DNA of 64,000 bases from the NCBI RefSeq assembly GCF_000382385.1, contig NZ_KB908320.1, positions 1-64,000 on the forward strand, in the 5' to 3' direction. The position numbers were made by a program, and so were the translations under genes. This document shows, one piece after another, positions 25,940 to 35,394 of the stretch (position 1 is its first letter; every line of letters begins with the position of its first letter). The stretch is from Segatella maculosa DSM 19339 = JCM 15638. GTDB lineage: Bacteria; Bacteroidota; Bacteroidia; Bacteroidales; Bacteroidaceae. The notes below the pieces were generated by a model. It was not told the DNA's origin. It did no database searches and worked only from the letters and a program-made list of their open reading frames with translations.

Positions 25940-26974
25940 ATGCCTGAAAAGAAAAATACAGGAACATCGTATGAAACGATAATGCGTGACTTAAAAGCAC
26001 GTCATTTTTCACCTATATATATATTAATGGGTGACGAATCATATTATATTGATAAGATTTCTGATTATATTGCTGAACATGTATTGAGGCCGGAAGAACG
26101 TGATTTTAATCAAACCGTAGTGTTCGGCTCAGATATCTCGGCCTCACAAATCGTGGATTCAGCCAAAGCCTTTCCAATGATGGCCGAAAAACGAGTTGTG
26201 ATAGTAAAAGAAGCACAGAATTTGAAGGGTACAGAACCTTTAGTGAAGTATTTCAAGCAGCCGGTGGTTTCCACAGTTCTTGTCCTTTGTCACAAGAATG
26301 GAAGCATTGATAAAAGAAAGAAGATTATTCCAGCAGCACAGGTAGGTGGTGCGGTTATTTTTGAGAGTAAGAAGCTTTATGAGCGCGAATTGCCGGGTTT
26401 TATAACATCTTATTTCATGCAACATGAGATTACTGTAGAGCAAAAGGCGGCCCAAATGATTGCGGATCATGTTGGGGCCGACTTACATAGACTAACTTCT
26501 GAGCTTGATAAGATTTTGATTTCTTTTTCTGAAGCTGACAGAATGGTAACTCCGGAAATTGTTGAAAAGGAAATTGGGGTCAGCAAAGATTTTAATGCTT
26601 TTGAATTACGAAGTGCTATTATTCAAAGAGACGTCTATAAGGCTAATTTAATTACGAAATATTTTGACAACAATCCCAAGGCTGGCTCCTTGTTTTCTTT
26701 TCTCCCAATGCTCTTTTCTTACTTTGAAAATTTGATGATAGCATTTTATTCACCAAACCGAAGTAATGAAAATGCGATTGCACAATTTTTGGAATTACGA
26801 AATGGATGGGCTGCAAGAGATTATCTTACTGGGATGCGAAATTACTCGGGAATGAAAACGATGCAGATAATTTCAAAAATAAGAGAAATAGATGCCAAAA
26901 GTAAGGGGTTAGATAATCCAAATACAGCTTCAAGTGAGTTAATGAAGGAACTTATTTTCTTCATTTTGCATTAA
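25940..26974 (+). CDS. holA: DNA polymerase III subunit delta
   Basis: Clamp-loader delta subunit of 344 residues, which opens the beta clamp. Typical features are SPIYILMGDESYYIDKI at the start, an AAA-like fold without a functional P-loop, and FNAFELRSAI in the middle (family L-NAF-L-DAI). The C-terminal helical collar contains FSFLPMLFSYFENL and ends in SSELMKELIFFIL. The frame is complete and is followed by a strong terminator. Confidence 0.93.
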   Translation: MPEKKNTGTSYETIMRDLKARHFSPIYILMGDESYYIDKISDYIAEHVLRPEERDFNQTVVFGSDISASQIVDSAKAFPMMAEKRVVIVKEAQNLKGTEPLVKYFKQPVVSTVLVLCHKNGSIDKRKKIIPAAQVGGAVIFESKKLYERELPGFITSYFMQHEITVEQKAAQMIADHVGADLHRLTSELDKILISFSEADRMVTPEIVEKEIGVSKDFNAFELRSAIIQRDVYKANLITKYFDNNPKAGSLFSFLPMLFSYFENLMIAFYSPNRSNENAIAQFLELRNGWAARDYLTGMRNYSGMKTMQIISKIREIDAKSKGLDNPNTASSELMKELIFFILH

Positions 26975-27009
26975 ATGTGTCTTTTTTAATACTATTTTTT
27001 TCTAGATTG

Positions 27010-27034
27010 AGTGCTCTTATAGAGTACTTTTTTT
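27010..27034 (+). terminator. holA terminator
   Basis: AGTGCTC / GAGTACT (one G-U pair) with a five-base loop, followed by TTTTTTT. Confidence 0.85.
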
Positions 27035-27683
27035 ATGGTAATCTCCGATAAATAAACGTTTTACCATAGTTTTTCCACCTCTAAAACTCGTATATTTTCA
27101 GCAAAGAAATCCCTTATCAAGAATATGTGAATTATGTTATTTTTTATCGATTTGGCACACTATGATTTCGAGATTAGTTTTTATTAACGTTTTACATTCT
27201 AAAACTTCGGAAACGAAAACCAAAAGCTCTGAATATTATTTTAGCCATGTAAACATAAAATACTCGTTTATAAATAATTCCTTTTTATCGGAATAAAGGT
27301 TTGTAAATGTGAAATATGGATATATATAATTATACGTATGTATATTCTTTAGTCGACATATAAGATACCTATTTGAATTTCAGCCGTTTATTTGTTTTTT
27401 ATAAACTAAATAATAGAATATAGTATTTTCTTTGCATTTTAATATTGGATATTGAATAAATAATACAATACTCTTTATAGCTAATTATATATAACACATA
27501 TATTTACACTCTAAATATTATATTACCTATTTTGATATTTTTCATTATGGGAAATTTTGTTTTGTTGCGATATATATATTCTATATATTTGTATATTTAT
27601 AACACTAAATTTTAAATATAAAAATTTAAAAATTGAGTAACTAAATTTAATATACAAATGTTGTGTGTGTTATTTTTTCATTT
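27035..27683. other. long AT-rich gene-free stretch upstream of the XRE regulator
   Basis: About 650 bases of very AT-rich DNA with stretches such as TATATATA; no gene is apparent on either strand. A direct repeat AACGTTTTAC occurs at 27055-27064 and 27186-27195, each followed within about 20 bases by CTAAAACT. Base composition differs strongly from the flanking genes; possible roles are a regulator-binding region or a remnant of transferred DNA. Confidence 0.6.
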
Positions 27684-27691
27684 TACCTTTG
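27660..27691 (+). promoter_or_regulatory. promoter for the XRE-type regulator
   Basis: GTTG (27660-27663), 20 bases, TACCTTTG (27684-27691); the ATG follows at 27741. Confidence 0.55.
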
Positions 27692-27740
27692 TAAAATCAA
27701 TGAAAATTGAATGTTATACTCTAATTAAATATAAAGGTTT

Positions 27741-28214
27741 ATGAAGGATAGAATAAAAACAATCATGGAAAGTCAGCATATGACTCAGCAGACCTTTGCA
27801 CAATTCATACAAATATCTCCTGCATCATTGAGTAGTATTTTTAATGGAAGAACTAAACCAACATTGACCGTTGTTGAGGCTATTCGTTCAAAAATTCCAT
27901 CTTTATCACTTGAATGGTTGATATTTGGTGTAGGTCCAATGTATAATAGCGATAAAGCGAGGTCTAATTTGGAGGTTGTAGAAGGAACATTTGCTGCTAA
28001 AGAGGGCTTAAATCATTTTGGTGAGCAAACAAAATCTCCTACTCCTTCACTTTTTGATCAAGACCAAGAAAGAATTCAGAATATAGGTAATACGCTTATT
28101 GATAATAAAGAAAAAACGGTAAAAATAATTGAAAAGCCGCAACGCAAGATTTCTGAGATAAGAATCTTTTATGATGATAGAACTTGGGAAACTTTTGTCC
28201 CACAGAAAAGTTAG
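27741..28214 (+). CDS. XRE-family helix-turn-helix protein
   Basis: Protein of 157 residues. Residues about 4-60 form a Cro/C1-type HTH (MTQQTFAQFIQISPASLSSI then NGRTKPTLTVVEAI), with the SLEWLIFGVGPMY extension common in Bacteroidetes members. The C-terminal half is polar and unstructured, ending in a short strand pair (ISEIRIFYDDRTWETFVP) that could be a dimer or partner contact. The long AT-rich upstream region suggests autoregulation, but no operator is proven. Target genes are unknown; pyrK lies 60 bases downstream with its own promoter. Confidence 0.88.
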   Translation: MKDRIKTIMESQHMTQQTFAQFIQISPASLSSIFNGRTKPTLTVVEAIRSKIPSLSLEWLIFGVGPMYNSDKARSNLEVVEGTFAAKEGLNHFGEQTKSPTPSLFDQDQERIQNIGNTLIDNKEKTVKIIEKPQRKISEIRIFYDDRTWETFVPQKS

Positions 28215-28216
28215 CT

Positions 28217-28248
28217 ATTGGTTAGAATGTTTTTTTTTCTTATATTTG
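28217..28248 (+). promoter_or_regulatory. promoter for pyrK-pyrD
   Basis: ATTG (28217-28220), 20 bases, TATATTTG (28241-28248); the ATG follows at 28274. Confidence 0.6.
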
Positions 28249-28273
28249 CATCAACCAAATTGCAAAAGCAAAT

Positions 28274-29050
28274 ATGAAGAAATTCGTTCAAGATTTGACT
28301 GTCAAATCTGTAGAGATTCTTAGTTCTAAGCATGTGCTATTGAAACTTACTACAGAAGAAACACTACCACCAACAATTCCCGGTCAGTTTGTTGAAGTTC
28401 GGGTTGACAATTCACCCTCTACTTTTCTTCGGCGTCCAATTTCAATAAACTTAGTAGACTATCAGCAAAATGAGCTGTGGTTATTGATAGCTATGATAGG
28501 TGATGGTTCTCAACAATTGGGTAAACTTAAGGTTGGAGATACTTTGAATTGTTTGTATCCCTTAGGTAATGGGTTTACACTTCCCAACGATTCAAGTGAA
28601 AAAATATTATTAATTGGCGGTGGTGTGGGTATAGCTCCCCTTCTTTATTTGGGACATGAGATTAGGGCTAATAAAGGAAAACCCACATTCATTTTGGGTG
28701 CTAGGACAAAGAATGAATTGTTAGAGTTGGACTTATTCCAACAACTTGGCCGTGTTTTTATTACAACAGAAGATGGAAGTATGGGAGAAAAAGGCTTTGT
28801 AACTAATCATTCGATTCTCCAAAAAGAAAAGTTTTCAAGTATTTCTACTTGTGGTCCCAAACCAATGATGATGAATGTAGCACAATATGCATATGCGAAT
28901 GATATACAATGTGAAGTCTCGCTAGAGAATAAAATGGCTTGCGGTTTAGGGGCATGTCTGTGTTGTGTAGAGAAGACTATTGATGGAAATATATGTATAT
29001 GTAAAGAAGGACCGGTGTTAAATATTAAGAAATTATTATGGCAGATTTAA
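28274..29050 (+). CDS. pyrK: dihydroorotate dehydrogenase electron-transfer subunit
   Basis: FAD and 2Fe-2S subunit of 258 residues that passes electrons from dihydroorotate dehydrogenase B to NAD+. FAD-binding [12 protein letters not shown] is near residue 60, the nucleotide-binding [13 protein letters not shown] at about 115-127, and the C-terminal cysteine cluster CGLGACLCC plus a later Cys (CICKEG) forms the iron-sulfur site. The 3' end overlaps pyrD by 13 bases, matching the stable PyrK-PyrD complex. Confidence 0.96.
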   Translation: MKKFVQDLTVKSVEILSSKHVLLKLTTEETLPPTIPGQFVEVRVDNSPSTFLRRPISINLVDYQQNELWLLIAMIGDGSQQLGKLKVGDTLNCLYPLGNGFTLPNDSSEKILLIGGGVGIAPLLYLGHEIRANKGKPTFILGARTKNELLELDLFQQLGRVFITTEDGSMGEKGFVTNHSILQKEKFSSISTCGPKPMMMNVAQYAYANDIQCEVSLENKMACGLGACLCCVEKTIDGNICICKEGPVLNIKKLLWQI

Positions 29051-29943
29051 ATGTAAAAATAAGCAATCTTCAATTTAAGAATCCCGTGATGACAGCTTCT
29101 GGTACTTTCGGTTACGGGTTGGAGTTTGCGGATTTAGTGCCATTACATGAGATTGGCGGCATAATAGTAAAAGGTACTACTTTACATTCGCGTGAGGGTA
29201 ATGACAGTCCACGTATGGTGGAAACTGCAAGTGGAATGCTGAATTGTGTTGGGCTTCAAAATAAGGGTATTGACTATTTTTGTAAGCATATCTATCCACA
29301 AATTAGGGATATTGATACGAATATAATAGTCAATGTAAGTGGAGACAGTGCGGAGACCTATGCCGAATGTGCCCGGCGAATCAATGAATTGGACGCGGTT
29401 CCTGCGATAGAATTGAATATCAGTTGCCCTAATGTCAAAGAAGGCGGTATGGCATTTGGTGTATCATGTGCCGGTGCGGCGGGTATTGTCAAAGCGGTTA
29501 GGGCTGTTTATCAGAAAACTTTAATTGTCAAACTCTCTCCAAATGTGACGGATATTGTATCTATAGCCCGTGCATGTGAAGAGGAGGGAGCAGATGCCGT
29601 TTCGCTTATTAATACATTGATGGGGATGGCCATTGATATAGAAAAGCGCGAACCTCTATTGAGTATCCGCACCGGAGGCTTGAGTGGTCCGGCTATCAAG
29701 CCCGTTGCCCTGCGTATGGTTTATGATGTTGCTCATGCTGTTGAAATTCCTGTTGTGGGGCTTGGTGGTATTAGCAGTACGGAGGATGCCATTGAGTTTA
29801 TGATGTGTGGTGCGACTGCAATTGAGATAGGAACAGCCAATTTTATTGATCCTACGATAACAAAAAAGGTGAAAGATGGAATAAACAGTTGGCTTGATGC
29901 ACATGGCTGTAGAAGTATCCAAGAGATTATCGGAGTCGTTTGA
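29038..29943 (+). CDS. pyrD: dihydroorotate dehydrogenase B catalytic subunit
   Basis: FMN enzyme of 301 residues, class 1B, oxidising dihydroorotate to orotate in pyrimidine synthesis. The catalytic cysteine is Cys130 in [11 protein letters not shown], the class 1 signature; class 2 enzymes have Ser. FMN-binding parts include TASGTFGYG at the start and [13 protein letters not shown] near the end. Overlaps pyrK, with which it works as a heterotetramer. Confidence 0.97.
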   Translation: MADLNVKISNLQFKNPVMTASGTFGYGLEFADLVPLHEIGGIIVKGTTLHSREGNDSPRMVETASGMLNCVGLQNKGIDYFCKHIYPQIRDIDTNIIVNVSGDSAETYAECARRINELDAVPAIELNISCPNVKEGGMAFGVSCAGAAGIVKAVRAVYQKTLIVKLSPNVTDIVSIARACEEEGADAVSLINTLMGMAIDIEKREPLLSIRTGGLSGPAIKPVALRMVYDVAHAVEIPVVGLGGISSTEDAIEFMMCGATAIEIGTANFIDPTITKKVKDGINSWLDAHGCRSIQEIIGVV

Positions 29944-29998
29944 TTTCAATCATACCTTTGTTTTAACGTGAGTTGGATATCAGCCCCTTAGGAACAAT

Positions 29999-30081
29999 AA
30001 ATTCTGCGTTTCGTTCGTGAGTGACAAGTAAAAAATAGCAAATTTTGTGTTTCGCGCCTGTGCGACGACATAGAAAATAGG
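29999..30081. repeat. two 41-42-bp direct repeat units
   Basis: Units begin at 29999 and 30040 (AAATTCTGCGTTTCG and AAATTTTGTGTTTCG) and end in AAAAAATAGC and AGAAAATAGG. Same step as the larger 41-bp arrays at 32012 and 41708. The spacer before the FKBP gene also holds a TATCTTTG element at 30156-30163. Confidence 0.65.
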
Positions 30082-30198
30082 AAAAAGAGCTTTAAAAATC
30101 TCTTCGTCTATCGAACTCACATTGTTTTATTGTTTATGTTTTCGGCAAAAAGTACTATCTTTGCAAAGCGTTTAATCTATTTGTTTTATTTATCCATC

Positions 30199-30765
30199 AT
30201 GAAGAAGTCTCTTAATAAATACATTGTTGCTTCATATAAATTGTATGATGTGACAGAGGGCAAAAAAGAATTGGTAGAAGAAACTTCGGCCGATCGTCCT
30301 TTTGTTTTCTTGAGTGGATTCGGTGTTACACTTCCTGCTTTTGAAGATGCGTTGGTTAATCTGGGCAAAGGAGAATGTTTCGATTTCTCGCTAACGGCTG
30401 AACAGGCTTATGGTGCGTATTATCAAGAACGTGTGATTGAGCTTGACAAATCTGTCTTTAAGGTTGATGGCAAGTTCGATGAAGCGCACATTGTTGTCGG
30501 GGCAATCGTACCACTTCAGAATGAAGATGGAAATCGCTTTAATGGTCGCATACTCACTGTCACGGCAGATAAGGTGAAGGTTGATTTGAACCATCCTTTC
30601 GCCGGCAAGAAACTTAATTTTGTCGGAAAGGTCATAGAGAGCCACGAAGCTGACAGTGAAGAAATAACCGATTTTGTGAACATGCTGAATGGAGAAAGCG
30701 GCTGCGGTAGTTGTAGCGGAAGATGTGGTGGCGGAAACTGCGAAGGTGGTTGTGGTTGCCATTGA
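30199..30765 (+). CDS. SlyD-like FKBP-type peptidyl-prolyl isomerase
   Basis: Protein of 188 residues with an FKBP/SlyD fold: ASYKLYDVTEGKKELVEE, DRPFVFLSGFGVTLPAFEDAL, then the insert-in-flap region (PLQNEDGNRFNGRIL) and NHPFAGKKLNFVGKV, the typical SlyD ending of the catalytic part. The last 20 residues are a Cys/Gly/His tail (CGSCSGRCGGGNCEGGCGC), as in SlyD, which binds nickel and other metals. The start at 30199 is chosen because translation from 30130 would begin upstream of the TATCTTTG promoter element at 30156-30163. It is 18 bases ahead of aroC. Confidence 0.93.
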   Translation: MKKSLNKYIVASYKLYDVTEGKKELVEETSADRPFVFLSGFGVTLPAFEDALVNLGKGECFDFSLTAEQAYGAYYQERVIELDKSVFKVDGKFDEAHIVVGAIVPLQNEDGNRFNGRILTVTADKVKVDLNHPFAGKKLNFVGKVIESHEADSEEITDFVNMLNGESGCGSCSGRCGGGNCEGGCGCH

Positions 30766-30783
30766 TGCAAAATAGTATGAGAT

Positions 30784-31863
30784 ATGGTGCGAAATAGTTT
30801 TGGTAATATATTTGTACTTACGACCTTTGGCGAAAGTCATGGAGTTGCTATAGGGGGTGTCATTGACGGAATGCCGGCTGGTATTGAGATTGATTTTGAT
30901 TTTATTCAAAATGAGCTGAAACGCCGTCGCCCGGGGCAAAGCAAAATAACTACGAGTCGATCGGAACCGGACAAAGTTGAATTCTTCAGTGGTGTGTTTG
31001 AAGGTAAATCTACGGGGGCCCCGATTGGTTTTGCCGTCTATAATACCGATCAACATTCTAAGGATTACGACAATATGCGTGCGCTGTTTCGTCCTTCTCA
31101 TGCAGATTTTACTTACTACAAGAAATATGGCGAGCGTGATTATCGGGGAGGAGGGCGCTCTTCCGCTCGTGTGACAATAGCGCGTTGCGTAGGTGGTGCT
31201 TTGGCTAAATTGGTGTTGAGGAAGCTACATATTGACATTAAAGCTTATACCTCGCAAGTGGGAAGTATCATTTTAGAGAATGATTATCATAAATATGATT
31301 TGGATACTATAGAGGATAACATTGTTCGTTGTCCGGACCAACGGAAAGCTACAGAAATGGCAGAACTCATTGAACAGGTGAAAAACGAAGGAGACACGAT
31401 TGGTGGTGTCGTGAGTTGTGTCATAAAAGGCTGTCCGGTGGGACTTGGCGAACCGGAGTTCGGGAAACTTCATGCGCAGTTGGGAGCTGCAATGCTCAGT
31501 ATTAACGCCGCGAAAGGTTTTGAATACGGTATGGGATTTGCCGGAGTGGGGAAACGTGGAAGTGAACAAAATGATGTCTTTCATTCTCAAAAAGGGAATA
31601 TCTCCACAGTCACAAATCATAGTGGAGGTGTTCAAGGTGGCATCAGTAATGGGCAGGATATATTCTTCAGAGTTGCATTTAAGCCTGTTGCTACGCTTTT
31701 AATGCCACAAGAAACGGTAGATGAGCATGGAGATGCTACTTCTTTTCATGCGCATGGACGCCACGACCCCTGTGTGCTCCCGAGAGCTGTCCCTATTGTC
31801 GAGGCAATGGCTGCAATGGTGGTACTGGATAACTACCTTCTCAACTTGACAATAAAAGTATGA
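30784..31863 (+). CDS. aroC: chorismate synthase
   Basis: FMN-dependent enzyme of 359 residues that makes chorismate from EPSP, the last step of the shikimate route. Family signatures are visible: [18 protein letters not shown] near the start, [16 protein letters not shown] in the first third, and [19 protein letters not shown] near the end. The length is typical. It follows the FKBP gene closely in the same direction. Confidence 0.97.
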   Translation: MVRNSFGNIFVLTTFGESHGVAIGGVIDGMPAGIEIDFDFIQNELKRRRPGQSKITTSRSEPDKVEFFSGVFEGKSTGAPIGFAVYNTDQHSKDYDNMRALFRPSHADFTYYKKYGERDYRGGGRSSARVTIARCVGGALAKLVLRKLHIDIKAYTSQVGSIILENDYHKYDLDTIEDNIVRCPDQRKATEMAELIEQVKNEGDTIGGVVSCVIKGCPVGLGEPEFGKLHAQLGAAMLSINAAKGFEYGMGFAGVGKRGSEQNDVFHSQKGNISTVTNHSGGVQGGISNGQDIFFRVAFKPVATLLMPQETVDEHGDATSFHAHGRHDPCVLPRAVPIVEAMAAMVVLDNYLLNLTIKV

Positions 31864-32011
31864 AATCGGCATATAGGCTTTTATGATGTAACGTGAGTTC
31901 GATATATTCCCGGGGAACTTGCAGAAGTCACTCTCACGATGGAGAGTGCAGCTCAGGGTAAAAGAACCCACCCGATAGCTTCTACGGCATCGGACGACAG
32001 CTTCTTTTCTC

Positions 32012-32342
32012 ATTCGAGCCCTCAGATGACAGTTCCTTTTTACTTTTTTATCATCCGAGCCCTCGGAAAACAGTTTAATCTTTCTTTTTCTTCCATCCGA
32101 GGCCTCGGATAGCATTTTCCGTTAATTAATTTCACATCCGAGGCCTTGGGTAGTACTTCCTGTTAATTAATTTTATATCCGAGGTCTCGGATGGCATTTT
32201 CCGTTAATTAATTTTACATCTAAGGCCTCGGATAACTGTTCTTTTTCCATTTAATTTCCAGCCGAGCCCTCGGACGAGCCTTCTTTTTTTGTATTCCATT
32301 AATCCGATGCTTCAGAGACGCAGTTTTTCCTCCATAGGACTC
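32012..32342. repeat. eight-unit 41-42-bp array with palindromic core
   Basis: Units start at 32012, 32053, 32095, 32136, 32177, 32218, 32260 and 32302. The core ATCCGAGGCCTCGGAT is a perfect 16-bp palindrome in the third unit; the spacer often contains TTCCGTTAATTAATTT. The gene-free stretch 31864-32603 holds this array, the interrupted reading frame at 32289-32564 and the rpoD promoter. Confidence 0.92.
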
Positions 32343-32564
32343 ATATCGAACGCACATAGGGCAGAACGCAGCACGAACTTCCTCATCATGAAAAGCGCAA
32401 GTATGGTAAGAAGACCAAGGGAAACATTGAACTTCGTAATATCGAAGCCGGAGTTTTACAAGTATTATTCGGAATGTTGCACTTGATGGGGGAGGCTTTA
32501 CTTACAGAAATCAGTAGACTCCAGTTTTGTAAAAAAGATAAAAAGAATTGCACGTTACATATAA
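32289..32564 (+). pseudogene. small reading frame interrupted by one in-frame TGA
   Basis: From the ATG at 32289 the frame runs 65 codons to TGA at 32484-32486, and the same frame then stays open for another 25 codons to TAA at 32562-32564. The joint reads ECCT, stop, WGRLYLQKS, then a basic end (KKIKRIARYI). A TGG-to-TGA change would explain it. It overlaps the last repeat unit and the rpoD promoter, so it may never have been a gene. I cannot assign a function. Confidence 0.3.
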
Positions 32565-32578
32565 AAGTTGTATATTTG
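32547..32578 (+). promoter_or_regulatory. promoter for rpoD
   Basis: ATTG (32547-32550), 20 bases, TATATTTG (32571-32578), 25 bases before the rpoD ATG. Confidence 0.65.
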
Positions 32579-32603
32579 CCTACTGTATAGAGATTAGCAC
32601 TTA

Positions 32604-33467
32604 ATGAGACAACTGAAAATCACAAAATCAATTACTAATCGAGAAACGGCATCGCTCGATAAATACTTGCAGGAAATAGGGCATGAAGAACTGATTTCTG
32701 TTGAGGAAGAAGTTGAACTTGCACAACGAATTCGGAGAGGAGACCGTCAGGCATTAGAGAAATTGACGAGAGCTAATTTGAGATTTGTGGTTTCAGTCGC
32801 AAAGCAGTATCAGAATCAAGGATTAAGTTTGGCTGATTTAATAAACGAGGGTAACCTCGGTCTTATCAAAGCTGCTGAAAAATTTGATGAAACACGTGGC
32901 TTCAAGTTTATATCCTATGCAGTTTGGTGGATTCGGCAGAGTATACTTCAGGCAATAGCAGAACAGAGTAGAATTGTAAGATTGCCATTAAATCAGGTTG
33001 GGTCCGTAAACAAAATAAAGCGTGCACTCAATAAGTTCGAGCAAGAAAATGAGTGGTATCCCAGTATAGAGGAAATAGCGAAGAAGGTGGATATTCCGGA
33101 AGAAAAGATTGCAGATGCCATTAAAATGAATGGACGGCAAATCTCTGTTGATGCTCCCTTTACAGATGATGATGATTGTACTTTTTTGGATATCATGCCT
33201 AATAGTGATGCGCTTATGGCAGATAATGTCTTGGTTAGAGAGTCTCTTCAAGATGAAATTTCGAATGCACTCCAAACATTAAGCGAACGCGAACGTAACA
33301 TTATTGAGGCCTTTTTCGGTATTAATCAATCGGAACTGACATTAGAGGAGATAGGAGATAAGTTCGGTCTGACTCGTGAACGTGTGCGGCAGATAAAAGA
33401 GAAAGCCATTCGTAGGTTGCGGCATCATGCGAAGAGTAAGAATCTGAAAACGTATCTTGGACAATAA
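32604..33467 (+). CDS. rpoD: primary sigma-70 factor of the Bacteroidetes type
   Basis: Housekeeping sigma factor of 287 residues. It lacks region 1.1, normal for Bacteroidetes. Region 1.2 is [19 protein letters not shown]; region 2 has [31 protein letters not shown] and [13 protein letters not shown] (promoter melting and -7 recognition); region 3 follows; region 4 has [20 protein letters not shown], the helix-turn-helix that reads the -33 element. This factor recognises the TTTG/TAnnTTTG promoters listed in this annotation. Confidence 0.96.
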   Translation: MRQLKITKSITNRETASLDKYLQEIGHEELISVEEEVELAQRIRRGDRQALEKLTRANLRFVVSVAKQYQNQGLSLADLINEGNLGLIKAAEKFDETRGFKFISYAVWWIRQSILQAIAEQSRIVRLPLNQVGSVNKIKRALNKFEQENEWYPSIEEIAKKVDIPEEKIADAIKMNGRQISVDAPFTDDDDCTFLDIMPNSDALMADNVLVRESLQDEISNALQTLSERERNIIEAFFGINQSELTLEEIGDKFGLTRERVRQIKEKAIRRLRHHAKSKNLKTYLGQ

Positions 33468-33510
33468 AATAACTTTATATACGTTTGTAGTAAATAAATA
33501 ACAGAAGGTA

Positions 33511-33990
33511 ATGAGATTGGAAAGATTTTTTTTGATAGTGGTTGTGTTTTCCGTTTGTACCACGGTATTTGCCGGAAACAAAAACAAGGTATTCCTTTGT
33601 GGTTTCGCAGCTTCATTTAATGATTCAACCGTTTTTTTCACCGATATACAAGAGGTGGATTCTGCTGTAATAGATAAGAATCATTTCCTGTTTGGTCGCG
33701 ATAATTATTCATATCAATTGCGTGATTACTTGACTTCACAGGGCTTTGAGCATGCAACTTGTGTGACATTATGGGCAACGGCACGCGATGTCATAGAAAA
33801 GAAATATCAGAAACTGAGAAATAAGTATGCGGTTATTGCTCAGAAAAGAACAAGAAGAAAGAATACAGCTCCCCTTACTATAAAGTATCTCACAACAGAA
33901 CAGTTCCGTTATGAGGCTATCGTTCCTGAAGGGAATACCGTCTCTGTAGCAAAGCAATCAGCCGTGAAAACCAAGAAAGCAGGAAAGTAA
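33511..33990 (+). CDS. exported protein of unknown function
   Basis: Protein of 159 residues with a signal peptide (hydrophobic FFLIVVVFSVCTTVFA, cleavage after about residue 21). The mature part is mixed alpha/beta: VFLCGFAASFNDSTVFFTDIQEVDS, then a segment mentioning FGRDNYSYQLRDYL, a Lys/Arg-rich helix and a basic C-terminus ending KTKKAGK. I recall similar proteins downstream of rpoD in other Bacteroidales, but I know no function. It is separated from rpoD by 43 bases and may be co-transcribed. Confidence 0.8.
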   Translation: MRLERFFLIVVVFSVCTTVFAGNKNKVFLCGFAASFNDSTVFFTDIQEVDSAVIDKNHFLFGRDNYSYQLRDYLTSQGFEHATCVTLWATARDVIEKKYQKLRNKYAVIAQKRTRRKNTAPLTIKYLTTEQFRYEAIVPEGNTVSVAKQSAVKTKKAGK

Positions 33991-34032
33991 TCGGGCACAA
34001 TCTTAGTTTTAGATACTGTTATCGTAAAACAT

Positions 34033-34920
34033 ATGGATTACTATTTCGAGATTGCCGAGCATTATATAAAAATCAGTCAGTTGGACGGCAATATTCCGCT
34101 CTTAAGCCTATTGCCTTCGTTTCAGCCGTTTTTATGTGATGCCGTCAGCGACGAAGAATTATTGTTCGGTTTTACGATAGACAATCACTTAAAGGCCGTT
34201 GATAAAAGTCGGCGGCATCCCATTAGGACTTTTGATACCGGAAATGGAGATACTGTCGTAGACAAGCTTTCGGATGGCGGTTATCAATACGTCGTCAAGA
34301 ACATCAACAGGGACGCGTGTGCTTTATTGATATGCGATAAAGACTTCAGGACGTGTTCGTGTGCACTCAATGGAAGTTTGAATATGCAAAGTTTCGGTCT
34401 TAACAATGCACTCATGCTGACGATGGCCTTTGCGGGTAGTAAGCGCGACACGGTGCTGATACATGCATCTTTGGTCAGGAATAATAATTATGGTTATGCT
34501 TTCATTGCAAAGAGCGGCACGGGCAAGAGCACGCACGTCAGCCTTTGGCTGCGCTTTATCCCTGATTGCGATTTGATGAATGACGACAATCCAATTATCC
34601 GGCTCATCAATGGTACGCCATATATCTATGGGAGTCCGTGGAGTGGAAAAACACCTTGCTACCGCAAAGTAAAGGCACGCTTAGGGGCTATTACACAGAT
34701 AGCACGCGCCCGGGAGAACTCCATTGAGCATCTTTCTGTGGTAAATGCTTTCGCTACACTCCTCCCATCGTGTTCGTCGATGAAGTGGGATGCCGATATC
34801 TTCAATCATATTTGCAGCATCGTAAGCGACATCATGGCCAAAACCCCCATATACACCTTGCACTGCAGGGCCGATCGGCATGCTGCTGAATTGTGTCACC
34901 AAACCATAACCGCAGAGTGA
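34033..34920 (+). CDS. HprK-like kinase family protein
   Basis: Protein of 295 residues. Residues about 159-167 read AKSGTGKST, a P-loop, preceded by VLIHASLV; the combination of a Ser/His-rich approach strand with this P-loop and the later DLMNDDNPIIR and YGSPWSGK is that of HprK/P-like kinases found in peptide-modification loci (for example lasso-peptide kinases). True HPr kinase is longer in its N-terminal domain, and PTS genes are absent here. It begins a three-gene run with an S26-type peptidase (28-base overlap) and a PqqD-like protein. The substrate is unknown. Confidence 0.8.
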   Translation: MDYYFEIAEHYIKISQLDGNIPLLSLLPSFQPFLCDAVSDEELLFGFTIDNHLKAVDKSRRHPIRTFDTGNGDTVVDKLSDGGYQYVVKNINRDACALLICDKDFRTCSCALNGSLNMQSFGLNNALMLTMAFAGSKRDTVLIHASLVRNNNYGYAFIAKSGTGKSTHVSLWLRFIPDCDLMNDDNPIIRLINGTPYIYGSPWSGKTPCYRKVKARLGAITQIARARENSIEHLSVVNAFATLLPSCSSMKWDADIFNHICSIVSDIMAKTPIYTLHCRADRHAAELCHQTITAE

Positions 34921-35378
34921 AGAAGATTTTCCCAAATGAACAGCTGATACCAGAGGTTATCTCGTTAATCGAACAAGGGCACACCGTGACGCTCCCGCTT
35001 CGTGGGTTCAGCATGCGTCCGTTCTTGGAAGACAATCGCGACAAGGCACTGTTGACAAAGCCGGACCGTTTGAAGGTGGGAGACCCCGTCTTGGCAGAGG
35101 TGCGCCCGAAGTTCTACGTCTTGCATCGCATCATTGCAATTGATGGCGAGCATGTCGTCCTTCGTGGCGACGGCAATCTGGCATGCGAGCATTGTCTGCA
35201 GAAAGACGTCAAGGCCGCTGTCATCGGCTTTTACAGAAAGAAACATAACTATCTAGACCGAACCGATGGTCTGAAATGGCGGCTATATTCACGCCTTTGG
35301 CTCTTTCTCTTTCCCATTCGCCGCTATCTGTTGGCCTTTTACCGACGCGTGTGGATAAAGTGTTTCGGACTGATTTAA
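34893..35378 (+). CDS. S24/S26-family (signal-peptidase-like) peptidase
   Basis: Protein of 161 residues with the S26 core: Ser40 in GFSMRPFL (catalytic box B), DPVLAEV, His78 in LHRIIAIDG and Asp93 in RGDGN. Having His where type I enzymes have Lys, it resembles the ER/SipW-type Ser-His-Asp peptidases. There is no N-terminal membrane anchor, but the C-terminus has a hydrophobic stretch (LWLFLFPIRRYLLAF). It overlaps the kinase gene, so both are made together. A leader-peptide or propeptide processing role is inferred from the neighbours. Confidence 0.82.
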   Translation: MSPNHNRRVKKIFPNEQLIPEVISLIEQGHTVTLPLRGFSMRPFLEDNRDKALLTKPDRLKVGDPVLAEVRPKFYVLHRIIAIDGEHVVLRGDGNLACEHCLQKDVKAAVIGFYRKKHNYLDRTDGLKWRLYSRLWLFLFPIRRYLLAFYRRVWIKCFGLI

Positions 35379-35394
35379 TAATAAATAAACACGT

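Noticed and set aside
34033..34920. HPr kinase/phosphorylase of the PTS
   Set aside because: No PTS genes are nearby, and the neighbours (peptidase, PqqD-like) point to peptide modification.
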